Positions 1-8,175 of a stretch of 16,901 nt of DNA are shown one piece after another (positions within the stretch are counted from its first letter, which is position 1; every line of letters starts with the position of its first letter). The stretch is from the NCBI GenBank assembly GCA_002726865.1, contig PBSW01000071.1:1-16901 (forward strand), in the 5' to 3' direction. Below the pieces are notes generated by a model, which had not been told where the DNA came from, ran no database searches, and saw only the letters and a program-made list of their open reading frames with translations. The translations under genes and the position numbers were made by a program. Source of the stretch: Candidatus Bathyarchaeota archaeon (GTDB lineage Archaea; Thermoproteota; Bathyarchaeia; TCS64).

Positions 1-600
1 AAGAATTTCTATGCTTTCCTGGAAAGCAGCTTTTTTAGCATATTTATTGTACCTATTAATAATTGGAATTTTTGATGTAATTTTTAAGACTAAACTGTTT
101 GGAGCGTCCAACTCTCTCTTCAACAAGTTAGTGTATAATCCGGCTAACATCGGCTTGGTCTCTTCAATTATTTCTAGACCCTTTTTGATCATATCCCCTT
201 TGAAGTGTTTGAGTATTCCTTCCCCAACTTGGTCTCCTATTCGCATAGTTGGGTTGAGAGAGGTCATAGGCTCTTGAAAAATAACCGATATCCGCCTGCC
301 TCGGATCTTTTCCAATTCTCCCTCTGTTGCATTTACTAGGTTATCTCCACCTTCAAATGTTATCTCACCTTCTTTGATAACTGCGTTTGATTCCAATAGT
401 TTTACAACAGATCTTGAGGTAACAGTCTTACCGCACCCAGTTTCACCTACAATTCCTAATATCTCACCTTTTTTCATCTTAATATTTACGCCATCCAAGA
501 CTTGAACTGTGCCCTGGTATACACTGAAGTTTAGGTATAGATTTTTTATTTCAAGGAAAGCGGGCGCATCCTCATATTTTTGTTCATTTATGACCGTCAA
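1..600 (-). CDS. Dpp/Opp-type peptide ABC transporter ATP-binding protein (5' part only; gene continues past left edge)
   Basis: This is the nucleotide-binding subunit of a di/oligopeptide ABC importer, which hydrolyses ATP on the cytoplasmic face to drive uptake. The first 200 codons are visible. Residues 16-45 show the usual start (LEIKNLYLNFSV...VLDGVNI), Walker A is GETGCGKT at about 52-59, and the Q-loop FQEPMTSLNP is at about 108-117, which is typical of the OppD/DppD branch. The signature motif and Walker B lie beyond the edge. The start is TTG at 600: an in-frame TGA lies 39 nt upstream and no ATG or GTG occurs in between. Between the Q-loop and the helix ending ESIEIL there are about 50 more residues than in E. 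coli OppD. It lies downstream of, and on the same strand as, the anchored peptide-binding protein, which is its probable partner. Family identification is firm; the substrate is inferred. Confidence 0.9.
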   Translation of the reverse strand, partial: MTVINEQKYEDAPAFLEIKNLYLNFSVYQGTVQVLDGVNIKMKKGEILGIVGETGCGKTVTSRSVVKLLESNAVIKEGEITFEGGDNLVNATEGELEKIRGRRISVIFQEPMTSLNPTMRIGDQVGEGILKHFKGDMIKKGLEIIEETKPMLAGLYTNLLKRELDAPNSLVLKITSKIPIINRYNKYAKKAAFQESIEIL

Positions 601-642
601 CTGGTTTATTACCCCACACGGAATATTGGATAGTTCTCAACA

Positions 643-650
643 CTATAAAA
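643..650 (-). promoter_or_regulatory. TATA-like box for the ABC ATPase gene
   Basis: Read on the minus strand this is TTTTATAG inside an AT-rich run. It lies about 45 nt upstream of the TTG start, which would put transcription start near 621 and leave a leader of about 20 nt. It suggests the ATPase gene can be transcribed separately from the binding-protein gene upstream. The call is by spacing and composition only. Confidence 0.4.
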
Positions 651-808
651 AATATTCTTGGCCATGATCAGATTAATAATATAGTAATTGGGACACGTAA
701 CGATAATTTTTTTATTGCTTAATTATTAAATAGTGGAGGGTTAAGAAATTTTTTCCAAAATACAATACGTTTAGTGACAAAATTGACCTAATCCAGATTA
801 ATTATGAA

Positions 809-820
809 TAAAGAAAAAAA
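809..820 (-). terminator. Archaeal-type T-tract terminator after the binding-protein gene
   Basis: On the minus strand the sequence is TTTTTTTCTTTA, 16-27 nt after the stop codon. A run of Ts without a strong stem is the usual archaeal intrinsic termination signal. It suggests at least partial termination before the ABC ATPase gene. Confidence 0.45.
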
Positions 821-835
821 GAGTTTATGGATGTT

Positions 836-3379
836 TTAACCTTTAGAGATGTCGTAAAAGTATCCGCCAGCCGAGATATGGTTTATTTGATACCAGTATC
901 CGTTGACGTAGTCTCGTAGTGCAACTAGGTGTGGGTTGTAGACGGTGAGTATTCCAGGTACCTCTTCAGTTACGATGTCCATGGCTTCCTTGATCAGTGG
1001 GAGTCGTTCTTCGATGAATGGTGTCTCGATAGATGCAACGATCAGTTCGTCAATTTGGTCGGATTTAGGATGAAGTCCCCACCCATAGTTCCTCGCGTAG
1101 CTGAACTGACTGTGGTAAATATTTCGATACCATACTGGGTCAAGGCCGATTGAGCCAACCAACATGCCTAAGGGCATCTTAAGCATATTGCTCCATGATG
1201 CGCCAACGGGCACAATTTTGAACTTTGGATCGATTTTTCCTAGTTCTTCACCCAGCATCTCATAGGCACGACCGTGTGTTGCCATAGCCCAGAGCTGAGT
1301 TCCAGCTGCAATCTGGAAGCCTTCTTCATAGTATTTTCCACCGTGGGCAAGCTTAAGATGCTCTTCTGCTTTCTCCAAGTCGTAGGTATAAGGATAGTTA
1401 TCGTATGAACCTAGCCACCCTTTGGGTAGTACTCCTTTGGCGGCTTCGGCATATCCGAGCCATACTTCCTTTATATACTTTTCATAGGGGAATGCATAGG
1501 CGAAAGCTTTTCTCATATTGACGTCATCGAAAAAGTCATTTGCTACTTGGTGTTCTGAAGGTATAAGCTGTGGATCGAAGCTAAAGTACATAATCTCAAC
1601 ATATCCCCTATATTTCACAAGAATTGTGTTAATACCAGGTTCTCCGACAAGCTGCTCGAATTCTACTGAAGATGGGACAGTTATCCCGTCAACATCACCC
1701 ATTTTGAGCATCAGCGATCTGGTGCTCCATTCGGGTACATCGATTACACGTACGTACTTTAGTTTTGCAGGGCCTTTCCAGTAATCATCGAATCTCTCGA
1801 AAACGATACGCTCACCCTTACTCCACTCAAGAATCTTGAATGGACCAGTGGCCATCAATGCGTCTCCGTTGTCCATTGGAATATCGTGGCCGTCCTGCGC
1901 TACATAGTCTACTGTACTATCCCAACTCCATGCGCCGTTCTCGATGGCATAATCTTTCTGAATTATACCGGTGTATGGGTACGCCATAGTGACTAGGAAG
2001 GGGGCATAGCGCTTAGCTAAGGTAAAGCGTACTGTATAGTCATCTATTACTTCTACAGCGTCCTTGATGGCCGCGTCAGGAACTTCATCCCCTGGATCAA
2101 CTCCCATGAGCCTCGCAAACAGCATACCCCAGCTTCCCTCTGATACTTCTAGTGCCATGTACCTTTCCCAAGTATATTCGACGTCTTCCGCTTTGAGTTC
2201 ATCACCATTCCAGAATTTCACTCCTTTTCTTAGGTGGAAAGTGTAGGACATACCGTCTTCCGACATTTCCCAACTTTCGGAGAGTGAACCCTCAGTTTGA
2301 GGTTCAATATCGCCTGGACCAGTCCAGACGAGGAAATCGCTCAAAGTGTGGATATATTGCCTGCCATATCCGCCACTGATTTGCCTGAAATCTATAGCGG
2401 TTGGGATCCTTTCAACCCAGATGTATGTATCTGGATTCTTTATGGTTCCCTCGTAGGAAGCACCATCTGGGATGACACGAATTGTCCTAGCGAAAGTATC
2501 GGTTTTACCATTAGCATCAGTGACAGTGAGTTTTACAAAGTAGTTGTCTGAGTCATCATAAGTGTGGGTTGTGGTCTCCTCGCTAGAGGTAGTTCCATCG
2601 CCGAAATCCCAGTCCCATTCAACAACTTTGCTAGTTTGTGACTGGATTGCACCCCGTCTCAGACGCCATCCATAAGAGGAGGCACCGTCGAAATTGATCT
2701 CATCTCCTTGGTTGGCTACCTGCTTTGAAACCGCCGCTACTGCGATGGGCGGGGAATCAATTGTAACTTCTGCCGCTTCTCTATCTACCCTAATGAATAA
2801 AGGAACAACATCGTTAGTTGATGTTGCACCGTCATCGTCAGTGGCAGTAAGGGTGACTACATAGTCGCCGGGGAGTGAGTACTTGTGTTTAACAATTTTT
2901 CCCAAAGATGTCGATCCATCGCCATAGTTCCAAACATACTTATCTACCTCTCCATCAGGATCTTTCGATCCTGCAGCGGTGAAAGTAACAGCTTCACCCA
3001 CTGTGGTGAACTTATGGCTACTTGTGGTGACAACGATTGGTGGTTTGTTGGTGTCCTCATCTTTGGGTTTTGCACTGGGTTTTGCACTGGGTCTTGCACC
3101 AGGTTTAGGTTTTGCTTTAGGAGCAGGTTTTGGAGCAGATTTTGCTTTGGTTTTTTCACTGGCTTCCGGAACAGGTACTGGAACGAATTTTGGACTAGTT
3201 TTAGGAGCGGGTCTTGGACTTGCTTTAGGAGCGGATTTTGGACTTGCTTTAGGAGTGGTTGTAGTAGCGGGTTTTTGAGAACTACTACTGAAGTAGATCA
3301 GACCCGCGATAACCACCACAAGTACAACGGCCGCAATTATTAGTGTTTGATTCTGTGAACTGGCTTTTCTATTTTTCAT
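836..3379 (-). CDS. Membrane-anchored family 5 peptide-binding protein with two PKD domains
   Basis: This is a substrate-binding component of a peptide-type ABC importer, displayed outside the cell. The 847 residues run in this order: a short basic N-terminus and a hydrophobic helix at about 13-30, acting as an uncleaved anchor; a Lys/Pro/Ala-rich stalk at about 37-108; PKD domain 1 at about 113-198 with WNYGDGS; PKD domain 2 at about 209-303 with WDWDFGDGT; and an SBP_bac_5 domain from about 315 to near the C-terminus, with the family core SYTFHLRKGVKFWNG at 378-392 followed by AEDVEYTWER. Ordinary family 5 proteins are about 500-600 residues, so the excess is the stalk plus PKD domains. No C-terminal membrane segment is seen. 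The ATG at 3379 directly precedes the basic-hydrophobic anchor. Peptide specificity is inferred from the S9 peptidase and Dpp-type ATPase on the same strand; other family 5 ligands (sugars, nickel) remain possible. Confidence 0.9.
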   Translation of the reverse strand: MKNRKASSQNQTLIIAAVVLVVVIAGLIYFSSSSQKPATTTTPKASPKSAPKASPRPAPKTSPKFVPVPVPEASEKTKAKSAPKPAPKAKPKPGARPSAKPSAKPKDEDTNKPPIVVTTSSHKFTTVGEAVTFTAAGSKDPDGEVDKYVWNYGDGSTSLGKIVKHKYSLPGDYVVTLTATDDDGATSTNDVVPLFIRVDREAAEVTIDSPPIAVAAVSKQVANQGDEINFDGASSYGWRLRRGAIQSQTSKVVEWDWDFGDGTTSSEETTTHTYDDSDNYFVKLTVTDANGKTDTFARTIRVIPDGASYEGTIKNPDTYIWVERIPTAIDFRQISGGYGRQYIHTLSDFLVWTGPGDIEPQTEGSLSESWEMSEDGMSYTFHLRKGVKFWNGDELKAEDVEYTWERYMALEVSEGSWGMLFARLMGVDPGDEVPDAAIKDAVEVIDDYTVRFTLAKRYAPFLVTMAYPYTGIIQKDYAIENGAWSWDSTVDYVAQDGHDIPMDNGDALMATGPFKILEWSKGERIVFERFDDYWKGPAKLKYVRVIDVPEWSTRSLMLKMGDVDGITVPSSVEFEQLVGEPGINTILVKYRGYVEIMYFSFDPQLIPSEHQVANDFFDDVNMRKAFAYAFPYEKYIKEVWLGYAEAAKGVLPKGWLGSYDNYPYTYDLEKAEEHLKLAHGGKYYEEGFQIAAGTQLWAMATHGRAYEMLGEELGKIDPKFKIVPVGASWSNMLKMPLGMLVGSIGLDPVWYRNIYHSQFSYARNYGWGLHPKSDQIDELIVASIETPFIEERLPLIKEAMDIVTEEVPGILTVYNPHLVALRDYVNGYWYQINHISAGGYFYDISKG
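3179..3250 (-). repeat. Three tandem 24-bp units encoding an 8-residue Lys/Pro stalk repeat
   Basis: The plus-strand word TTGGACT recurs at 3190, 3214 and 3238, an exact 24-bp period. The encoded units are KASPKSAP, KASPRPAP and KTSPKFVP (residues 44-67 of the binding protein). A second, shorter repetition (SAKP units, near 3064-3090) lies in the same stalk. It is in-frame and likely varies in copy number between strains. Confidence 0.8.
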
Positions 3380-3785
3380 ATTAACCTAATTACCTATTTT
3401 TTTGATAGAATGATATATAACTTTCTAGTTTTAAGTTAATTATATATAAATTTAATAGAAGGTTTCGAAAACGAGGGAGAAATAGCTCATTAAATACTCA
3501 AAAAGCAGTAATAACTTAAAGGAAATTAGGCATCGAAGACAAGTTAATGAAACGTAAGACCGGGAAACTCAGTATCACTATAAAATCCCTAAAATAAAAT
3601 AACGCCTAAAAGATTGTTGGTGATGATTCGAACATTCTTACTAAGGTTCGTTTTCCAGTTACTTTAGCAAATTCAAAGTCAAGCACGCGATCCGTAAAAA
3701 ATTAAACCTGTATTCATCAATTGCATACCTGTAGTAGAGAAAGTGAACCTCACTCTAGCAAGACCATGACGCGCGCACTGCATGC
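3380..3785. other. Gap of about 400 nt between S9 peptidase and binding-protein genes
   Basis: The region is AT-rich and has no convincing reading frame on either strand. I looked for tRNA arms and found none that pair properly. It holds the binding-protein promoter at its left end and a short A run at 3696-3701 (T6 on the minus strand), a weak candidate terminator for the S9 peptidase gene. Confidence 0.5.
3412..3420 (-). promoter_or_regulatory. TATA-like box for the binding-protein gene
   Basis: Minus-strand TTATATATC is preceded by the purine-rich GAAAG, which is compatible with a BRE plus TATA arrangement. Its centre lies about 37 nt upstream of the ATG, predicting a very short leader of roughly 10 nt. 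No strong Shine-Dalgarno sequence is visible. Confidence 0.5.
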
Positions 3786-5741
3786 TCATATTTTTTTATT
3801 AAACTTATCAAACCATCGAAGCATATGATAGTGATACTCCTTCATGTGCTTGGGGGATGAAGCTCTAGGGAGAGAGTGGCTCTCCCCCGGAAATAAAATC
3901 ATTTCTGTCTCTTTTCGGAGTCGTCTAAGAGTTACGTAAAGTTGTTCCGCTTGAGTAACTGAGGCTCGATAATCTTCCATTGCGTGCATGATCAGTGTGG
4001 GGGTAGTTACATTCTTAACAAATCGGAGGGGCGACTTGGACATATATAACTCTTCATCGTCCCAAGGAGTACCCTCATAGTTCTTTTCGCACCAAACATG
4101 CATGTAATCTCCAGTGCTGAAAAAACTGTATACATCTGAGAACCCTCCAGCAGTGATTGCGGAGTTAAATCTGTCTGTATGTGTGATGATCCAGTTGGTG
4201 AGAAAACCTCCCCTGGAATACCCCATTACATTGAGACGTTCAGCGTCTATAGGGTACTTTTCTTCAACATAGTCAACTGCCTCCATTATGTCCTGATATT
4301 CTCTCTGTCCGTAGAATACAGCCCTGGCTGTTTTAGCGAATTTTTCACCGTAGCCCCCGGTTCCTCTCTCGTTTGTTAAAAGCACAGCGTACCCGTTTGC
4401 TGCGAGTAACTGGACTTGGAGACTGAGTGCGTTCCCCCAGCCAGACATGTGTGGTCCACCTTTAACGAGTAGGACCATGGGGCACTTTTTCTCCGTGTTC
4501 TCAACAGGATCGTAATACCAACAATCAACAGGAACCCCATCGCTCGCCTTTAAGATAAATTTCTTCCCTCTGGAGAGCCTCAGTTCATCGAAAAGTTGAT
4601 CGTTGAAGGATGACTGCTTTCTAGTGCCCTTAAAGTCTTTTACCCAGACCTCAGAAGGGCTCAGAATATCAGTTGAAAGGAAAGCCATGATCGTTTGATC
4701 TGTTGAGAAACTGAAGGATTGCATTGATTTTGCGGTGTCAGAAACTAGAACTACTTCCGTTGAATCCAGATTTACCTTATAAAGATTCATATTTCCGTCC
4801 ATAGCGTTCAGGAAGTATATTTCTCTGGAATCCTTTGACCAAACGAGACTAGAGCCACGAGATGCCCCTGTCCCTCCGCTAACTGAATCTCCGACCTTGG
4901 ATATGAATGATGATGTAAGATTGCGCTCCTCCCCGGAAAATATGTTAATAATGTAGATGTCGTTTTTTGTAGCAAGCCCATACTTCCTCGTATTTCCGAT
5001 CATAGCAAGCCATGAACCGCCATCAGGGGAGAAGGAAAGGGATTTAAGGGCTTTTTCCCCATCTGTGATCTTTTTATGGGATTTTTTCTTCAAGTCATAA
5101 ATCCAGACATCGTTCTTGGCGGTAATATCTGCATTTTCGGATTTATTTGCGATGTATGCAATCCTATTACCGTCAGGAGCCCAGGTCGCAGATGAAACGT
5201 CGTATTCCCCTTCTGTGACTTGTACCAGCCCACCTCCGTTCACATCGACCACATAGAGATGATTCCACGTATCCCTGAGCCAGCCCGATCCGTCGAATTT
5301 ATACGGTAAACGCCGGATTACTAGCACGTCACTACTGCTTGATTCACCTTGGGATGTCCTCGCGAGAAACAGGATCCGTTTAGAGTCCAGAGACCACTCC
5401 TGTGATGTGATGCTTCCTCCCGGAGAGCAGATCTCCTCGGACAGTCCTTCCTTTATTTGTAATCTTCGCAATGCTGGTTTTCCGCTGACATTGGAGATAT
5501 ATGATAACTCTAATCCGGATGGTGCCCATAACGGATTCCTGTTTTGGGATCCTTCGTTTGTGATTTGACAAGGCTCGTCATCAATATTCATTAAGTAAAT
5601 TTGAGTGACGTATCTATCTTCATTTATCTTAGCTTTGGTAACTGAGAAGACGATTTTCGCCCCGTCGCCAGAAATACAAGGAGCTGAAATTTTCATTACT
5701 CGGCCTAGATCCTCCAGGATTACTTTACGATGTGAAACCAA
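3786..5741 (-). CDS. S9-family serine peptidase (acylaminoacyl-peptidase / prolyl oligopeptidase-like)
   Basis: This is a probable cytoplasmic serine peptidase that trims short peptides. The 651 residues form an N-terminal beta-propeller with repeated blades of the type WAPDGNRIAYI (about 20-390) and a C-terminal alpha/beta-hydrolase domain. The catalytic triad is readable: Ser509 in GYSRGG, Asp590 in HAMEDYRAS, and His622 in GESHSLPR. The oxyanion-side segment VKGGPH is also present. Length and order match archaeal acylaminoacyl-peptidases. No signal peptide is seen. The start is TTG at 5741: an in-frame TAG lies just upstream, and residues 8-24 (ILEDLGRVMKISAPCIS) match the usual family beginning, so the later ATG at 5696 would cut conserved sequence. 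It is upstream of, and on the same strand as, the peptide-binding protein, suggesting degradation of imported peptides. The exact cleavage preference cannot be read. Confidence 0.92.
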   Translation of the reverse strand: MVSHRKVILEDLGRVMKISAPCISGDGAKIVFSVTKAKINEDRYVTQIYLMNIDDEPCQITNEGSQNRNPLWAPSGLELSYISNVSGKPALRRLQIKEGLSEEICSPGGSITSQEWSLDSKRILFLARTSQGESSSSDVLVIRRLPYKFDGSGWLRDTWNHLYVVDVNGGGLVQVTEGEYDVSSATWAPDGNRIAYIANKSENADITAKNDVWIYDLKKKSHKKITDGEKALKSLSFSPDGGSWLAMIGNTRKYGLATKNDIYIINIFSGEERNLTSSFISKVGDSVSGGTGASRGSSLVWSKDSREIYFLNAMDGNMNLYKVNLDSTEVVLVSDTAKSMQSFSFSTDQTIMAFLSTDILSPSEVWVKDFKGTRKQSSFNDQLFDELRLSRGKKFILKASDGVPVDCWYYDPVENTEKKCPMVLLVKGGPHMSGWGNALSLQVQLLAANGYAVLLTNERGTGGYGEKFAKTARAVFYGQREYQDIMEAVDYVEEKYPIDAERLNVMGYSRGGFLTNWIITHTDRFNSAITAGGFSDVYSFFSTGDYMHVWCEKNYEGTPWDDEELYMSKSPLRFVKNVTTPTLIMHAMEDYRASVTQAEQLYVTLRRLRKETEMILFPGESHSLPRASSPKHMKEYHYHMLRWFDKFNKKI

Positions 5742-6128
5742 ATAATTGACACGCCTACACTATAGAATCCATTTAATCATTAAACACTTTTTCCAACATG
5801 TACGCTTGCGATGAAGCAAATCGTTAATCTTTAAGTTACATGTTTAAGAAGGAACTCGTATGCGTGTAAATGTACCGGATTAAAGCAGGCTAGTGAATAA
5901 TTTTGATATCATTACAACCATACTTCTTTGCTTAATAATCAAAAATAATGAATTTAATCCGAGTGACGAGTATCATGTATATTCGTATGTTCCATGAAGC
6001 TAATGTCCCAATAATTTAGATGTGAATAATCTGTTGAATGCACTGTCTCCCTATACTCGCTGAGGAACCTGCTTCTAACAGGAAAAAGAGTTAAATCAAA
6101 GTTGATTTTATGGCAACTATGTTCAGAA
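5742..6128. other. Divergent intergenic region (S9 peptidase / TIGR04076 gene)
   Basis: About 390 nt of AT-rich sequence separates two divergent genes. Minus-strand TATA-like sequences (TCTATAG near 5760, ATTAAATGG near 5776) precede the S9 start. On the plus strand GTTAAATC near 6091 lies roughly 38 nt before the small gene. I see no stable RNA, long repeat or conserved protein in it. Confidence 0.45.
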
Positions 6129-6440
6129 ATGTCGTTTAATACTATGCAAATAACGGTATTGAAAAAACTAGATCGGAACCAATTATTTGACGGAAATCCA
6201 CCCATTGACTCTGAGGAAGAGCCCATATGTCCTGTTTTTGAGGAAGGGCAGGTCTTTGAAGTCTCAGCTGAAGGTAATATCCCCGAGGGCTTTTGCACAT
6301 GGGCTTGGAACAATATCTATCTCCAAGCCATCCACCTAATGCTCAATGGAGATCTACCTTGGATAAAGGAGAAGGGAGAATGCGTTGCGTGCTGCACAGA
6401 CGGATTGAGACCCGTTCTTTTCCACCTCAAGAGAATTTAA
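6129..6440 (+). CDS. TIGR04076 family protein, function unknown
   Basis: This small cytoplasmic protein of about 103 residues has the hallmarks I associate with TIGR04076: ITVLKKL near the N-terminus, CPVFEEGQVF in the middle, then EGFCTWAWNNIY, and the C-terminal VACCTDGLRPVLFHL. The conserved Cys residues (CP, FC and CC) and aromatic residues suggest a metal or redox role, but no function is established for the family. Two in-frame ATGs are possible, 6129 and 6144. The homologous part begins at MQITVLKK, so either fits; I use 6129. A TTG at 6102 would add nine residues with no family match. The M14 peptidase starts 25 nt downstream, so the two are likely cotranscribed. Confidence 0.8.
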   Translation: MSFNTMQITVLKKLDRNQLFDGNPPIDSEEEPICPVFEEGQVFEVSAEGNIPEGFCTWAWNNIYLQAIHLMLNGDLPWIKEKGECVACCTDGLRPVLFHLKRI

Positions 6441-6465
6441 CTTCAGGATTGCGTGCTGGATTACT

Positions 6466-8175
6466 TTGAGTGAACTGAAATTCGACCATTATTATTCTTT
6501 TGACAAGCTCACTGAGACGCTCCAAAAGCTAGCATCAGAGTACCCATCTCTCGCCAAGCTGCGGTCTATAGGCAAGTCAGTACAGGGAAGGGAACTATGG
6601 CTTATGGAGATAACAAACTTCGAGACGGGAGCTCCCAAGACTAAGCCCGCCGTCTGGATCGACGGCAACACTCATGCCGGAGAGGTGATGGGATCGATGG
6701 TCTGCCTCAAGAACATCTGGCACCTGCTCATAAAATACGGAGATGACCCAAATATCGCTGAATTGCTCGATTATACAACATTCTACATCTTGCCAAGGCT
6801 TGACGCTGATGGAGGAGAATTCGTCATCAATACCCCATACTACGTCCTAGGAGCAGATAACGAGACAGGGGGAGGGAGATGGTATCCTCTTAGCAGAGAA
6901 GAATGGAGCTCAACTGAGCGAGGTCTATTTATGGAGGATGTCGATGGAGACGGAGTTATAGTGCAGATGAGAATCCCGGACCCAATCGGGGAATGGAAAG
7001 TATCAGATAAAGACGCCCGTATAATGCTGAGGAGAACTCCAGAGGACCAACTAGGAGACTTTTACCGTGTCTACCCTGAGGGTTTCATTCTAAACTTCAA
7101 AGGCGAGAAGGAGATAAAGATGGCCCCCGCAAGGTGGGCCCTTAACTTTAACAGGAACTGGCCCGGAGAATGGGCTAAAGAGGAAGTCAGCAGAGGTAGT
7201 GGGTCATATCCATTGTCTGAACCAGAGACACGGTCCGTAGCTGACTTTATTGTGAGCCACCCCAATATTTGCTTAGCTTTAACCTATCATACCCATGGCG
7301 GGGTGCTCTTTAGTTACTCCGAGGATGACCAGATCCCTGTCCAGGACAGAAAGCTATTCAAGATCATCGAGTCAATTTTCGAGGATCAGACTGGCTACCC
7401 TTCTCGCTCCATGGGGAAAAGGGGTCCTAGCGGGAGCTTTTCCACATATATGACAGTACACAGGGCAATCCCTTGCAATACTATAGAGATTTGGGACCTC
7501 CTCAGCGAGATCGGTATGAAGGACTGGGTTAAGAGGGAAGGTTTCACGTTTTCAGCAAAAAGGCGGGAGGAGCAAGAGCTAAAACTCATTGCTTGGAACG
7601 AGAAAGAGCTCAATGGGGAAGCCTTCGTTGACTGGCATGAGATTGACCATCCCCAGCTAGGCAAGTTAGAGATTGGTGGCTGGAAGAAAAAGTTCGTTTT
7701 AAGGAATCCCCCAGTTAAGTTCATGGAAAGAGAAGTCAACAAAATCATGTTTTTTCCTTTTAGGCTAGCCAGACTTCTGCCAAGGTTGATTATTAAGGAG
7801 GCATCCAGTACAAAGATCGGGGAGCACGTCTACAAAGTTAATTTAATCCTAGAGAACGTCGGGGCTCTTCCCACCTATATTATGAAGCATGCGTTAGATA
7901 TTGGCAGTACCAAGCCGGCTATTGCCTCAATCAAGCTAGCTCATGGGATGAAATTGATTAGTGGGGATAACTTCATAAAATTCCATCTTGAGGGATATCT
8001 TAACAAGGATCTCACAGAACAAAGGCGAGAGCGTCTCAACAACTGCGACAAGAACAAGGTAACATTCAGCTGGTTGGTTCGCACAGAGAAGTCCGGTAAG
8101 ATCAAGCTTAAAGTCCAGTCACAAAAAGCGGGATGTATAAAAACGGTATTGAATCTGTCTCCCGATATCTCTTAA
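6466..8175 (+). CDS. M14-family zinc carboxypeptidase
   Basis: This metallopeptidase of the carboxypeptidase A/T group removes C-terminal residues from peptides. The 569-residue chain has a catalytic domain at about 8-350. Zinc ligands His70 and Glu73 lie in GNTHAGE, Arg230 lies in the substrate-binding NFNRNW, the third zinc ligand is probably His275 in TYHTHGG, and the catalytic Glu is Glu341 in NTIEIWDL. The segment YPLSEPETRSVADFI matches long M14 members that carry an insertion between the NR motif and the last zinc His. About 200 C-terminal residues look beta-rich and were not assigned. No signal peptide or membrane helix is seen, so it is probably intracellular. The start is TTG at 6466; the first in-frame Met, residue 47, lies inside the catalytic domain. 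It is probably cotranscribed with the TIGR04076 gene and lies divergently from the S9 peptidase block. Confidence 0.9.
   Translation: MSELKFDHYYSFDKLTETLQKLASEYPSLAKLRSIGKSVQGRELWLMEITNFETGAPKTKPAVWIDGNTHAGEVMGSMVCLKNIWHLLIKYGDDPNIAELLDYTTFYILPRLDADGGEFVINTPYYVLGADNETGGGRWYPLSREEWSSTERGLFMEDVDGDGVIVQMRIPDPIGEWKVSDKDARIMLRRTPEDQLGDFYRVYPEGFILNFKGEKEIKMAPARWALNFNRNWPGEWAKEEVSRGSGSYPLSEPETRSVADFIVSHPNICLALTYHTHGGVLFSYSEDDQIPVQDRKLFKIIESIFEDQTGYPSRSMGKRGPSGSFSTYMTVHRAIPCNTIEIWDLLSEIGMKDWVKREGFTFSAKRREEQELKLIAWNEKELNGEAFVDWHEIDHPQLGKLEIGGWKKKFVLRNPPVKFMEREVNKIMFFPFRLARLLPRLIIKEASSTKIGEHVYKVNLILENVGALPTYIMKHALDIGSTKPAIASIKLAHGMKLISGDNFIKFHLEGYLNKDLTEQRRERLNNCDKNKVTFSWLVRTEKSGKIKLKVQSQKAGCIKTVLNLSPDIS

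Larger units (their letters stand above)
601..835. other. Intergenic region between binding protein and ABC ATPase
   Basis: This AT-rich stretch has no credible reading frame. It holds the T-tract terminator of the upstream binding-protein gene and the TATA-like box of the downstream ATPase gene. I see no RNA gene or repeat in it. Confidence 0.5.

Noticed and set aside
2885..3343. Long plus-strand open frames opposite the binding-protein stalk
   Set aside because: They are low-complexity antisense readings of the Lys/Pro repeat (Gly/Phe/Arg-rich or Gly/Leu/Ala-rich chains) and the minus-strand gene is well supported by domains.
3600..3700. Possible tRNA (GGTTCG-like and GATTCGAAC-like words)
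   Set aside because: The words resemble a T-arm, but no acceptor stem, anticodon arm or correct spacing can be built around them.
5954..6313. 119-codon minus-strand frame opposite the TIGR04076 gene
   Set aside because: The plus-strand product shows clear family motifs; the antisense product shows none.
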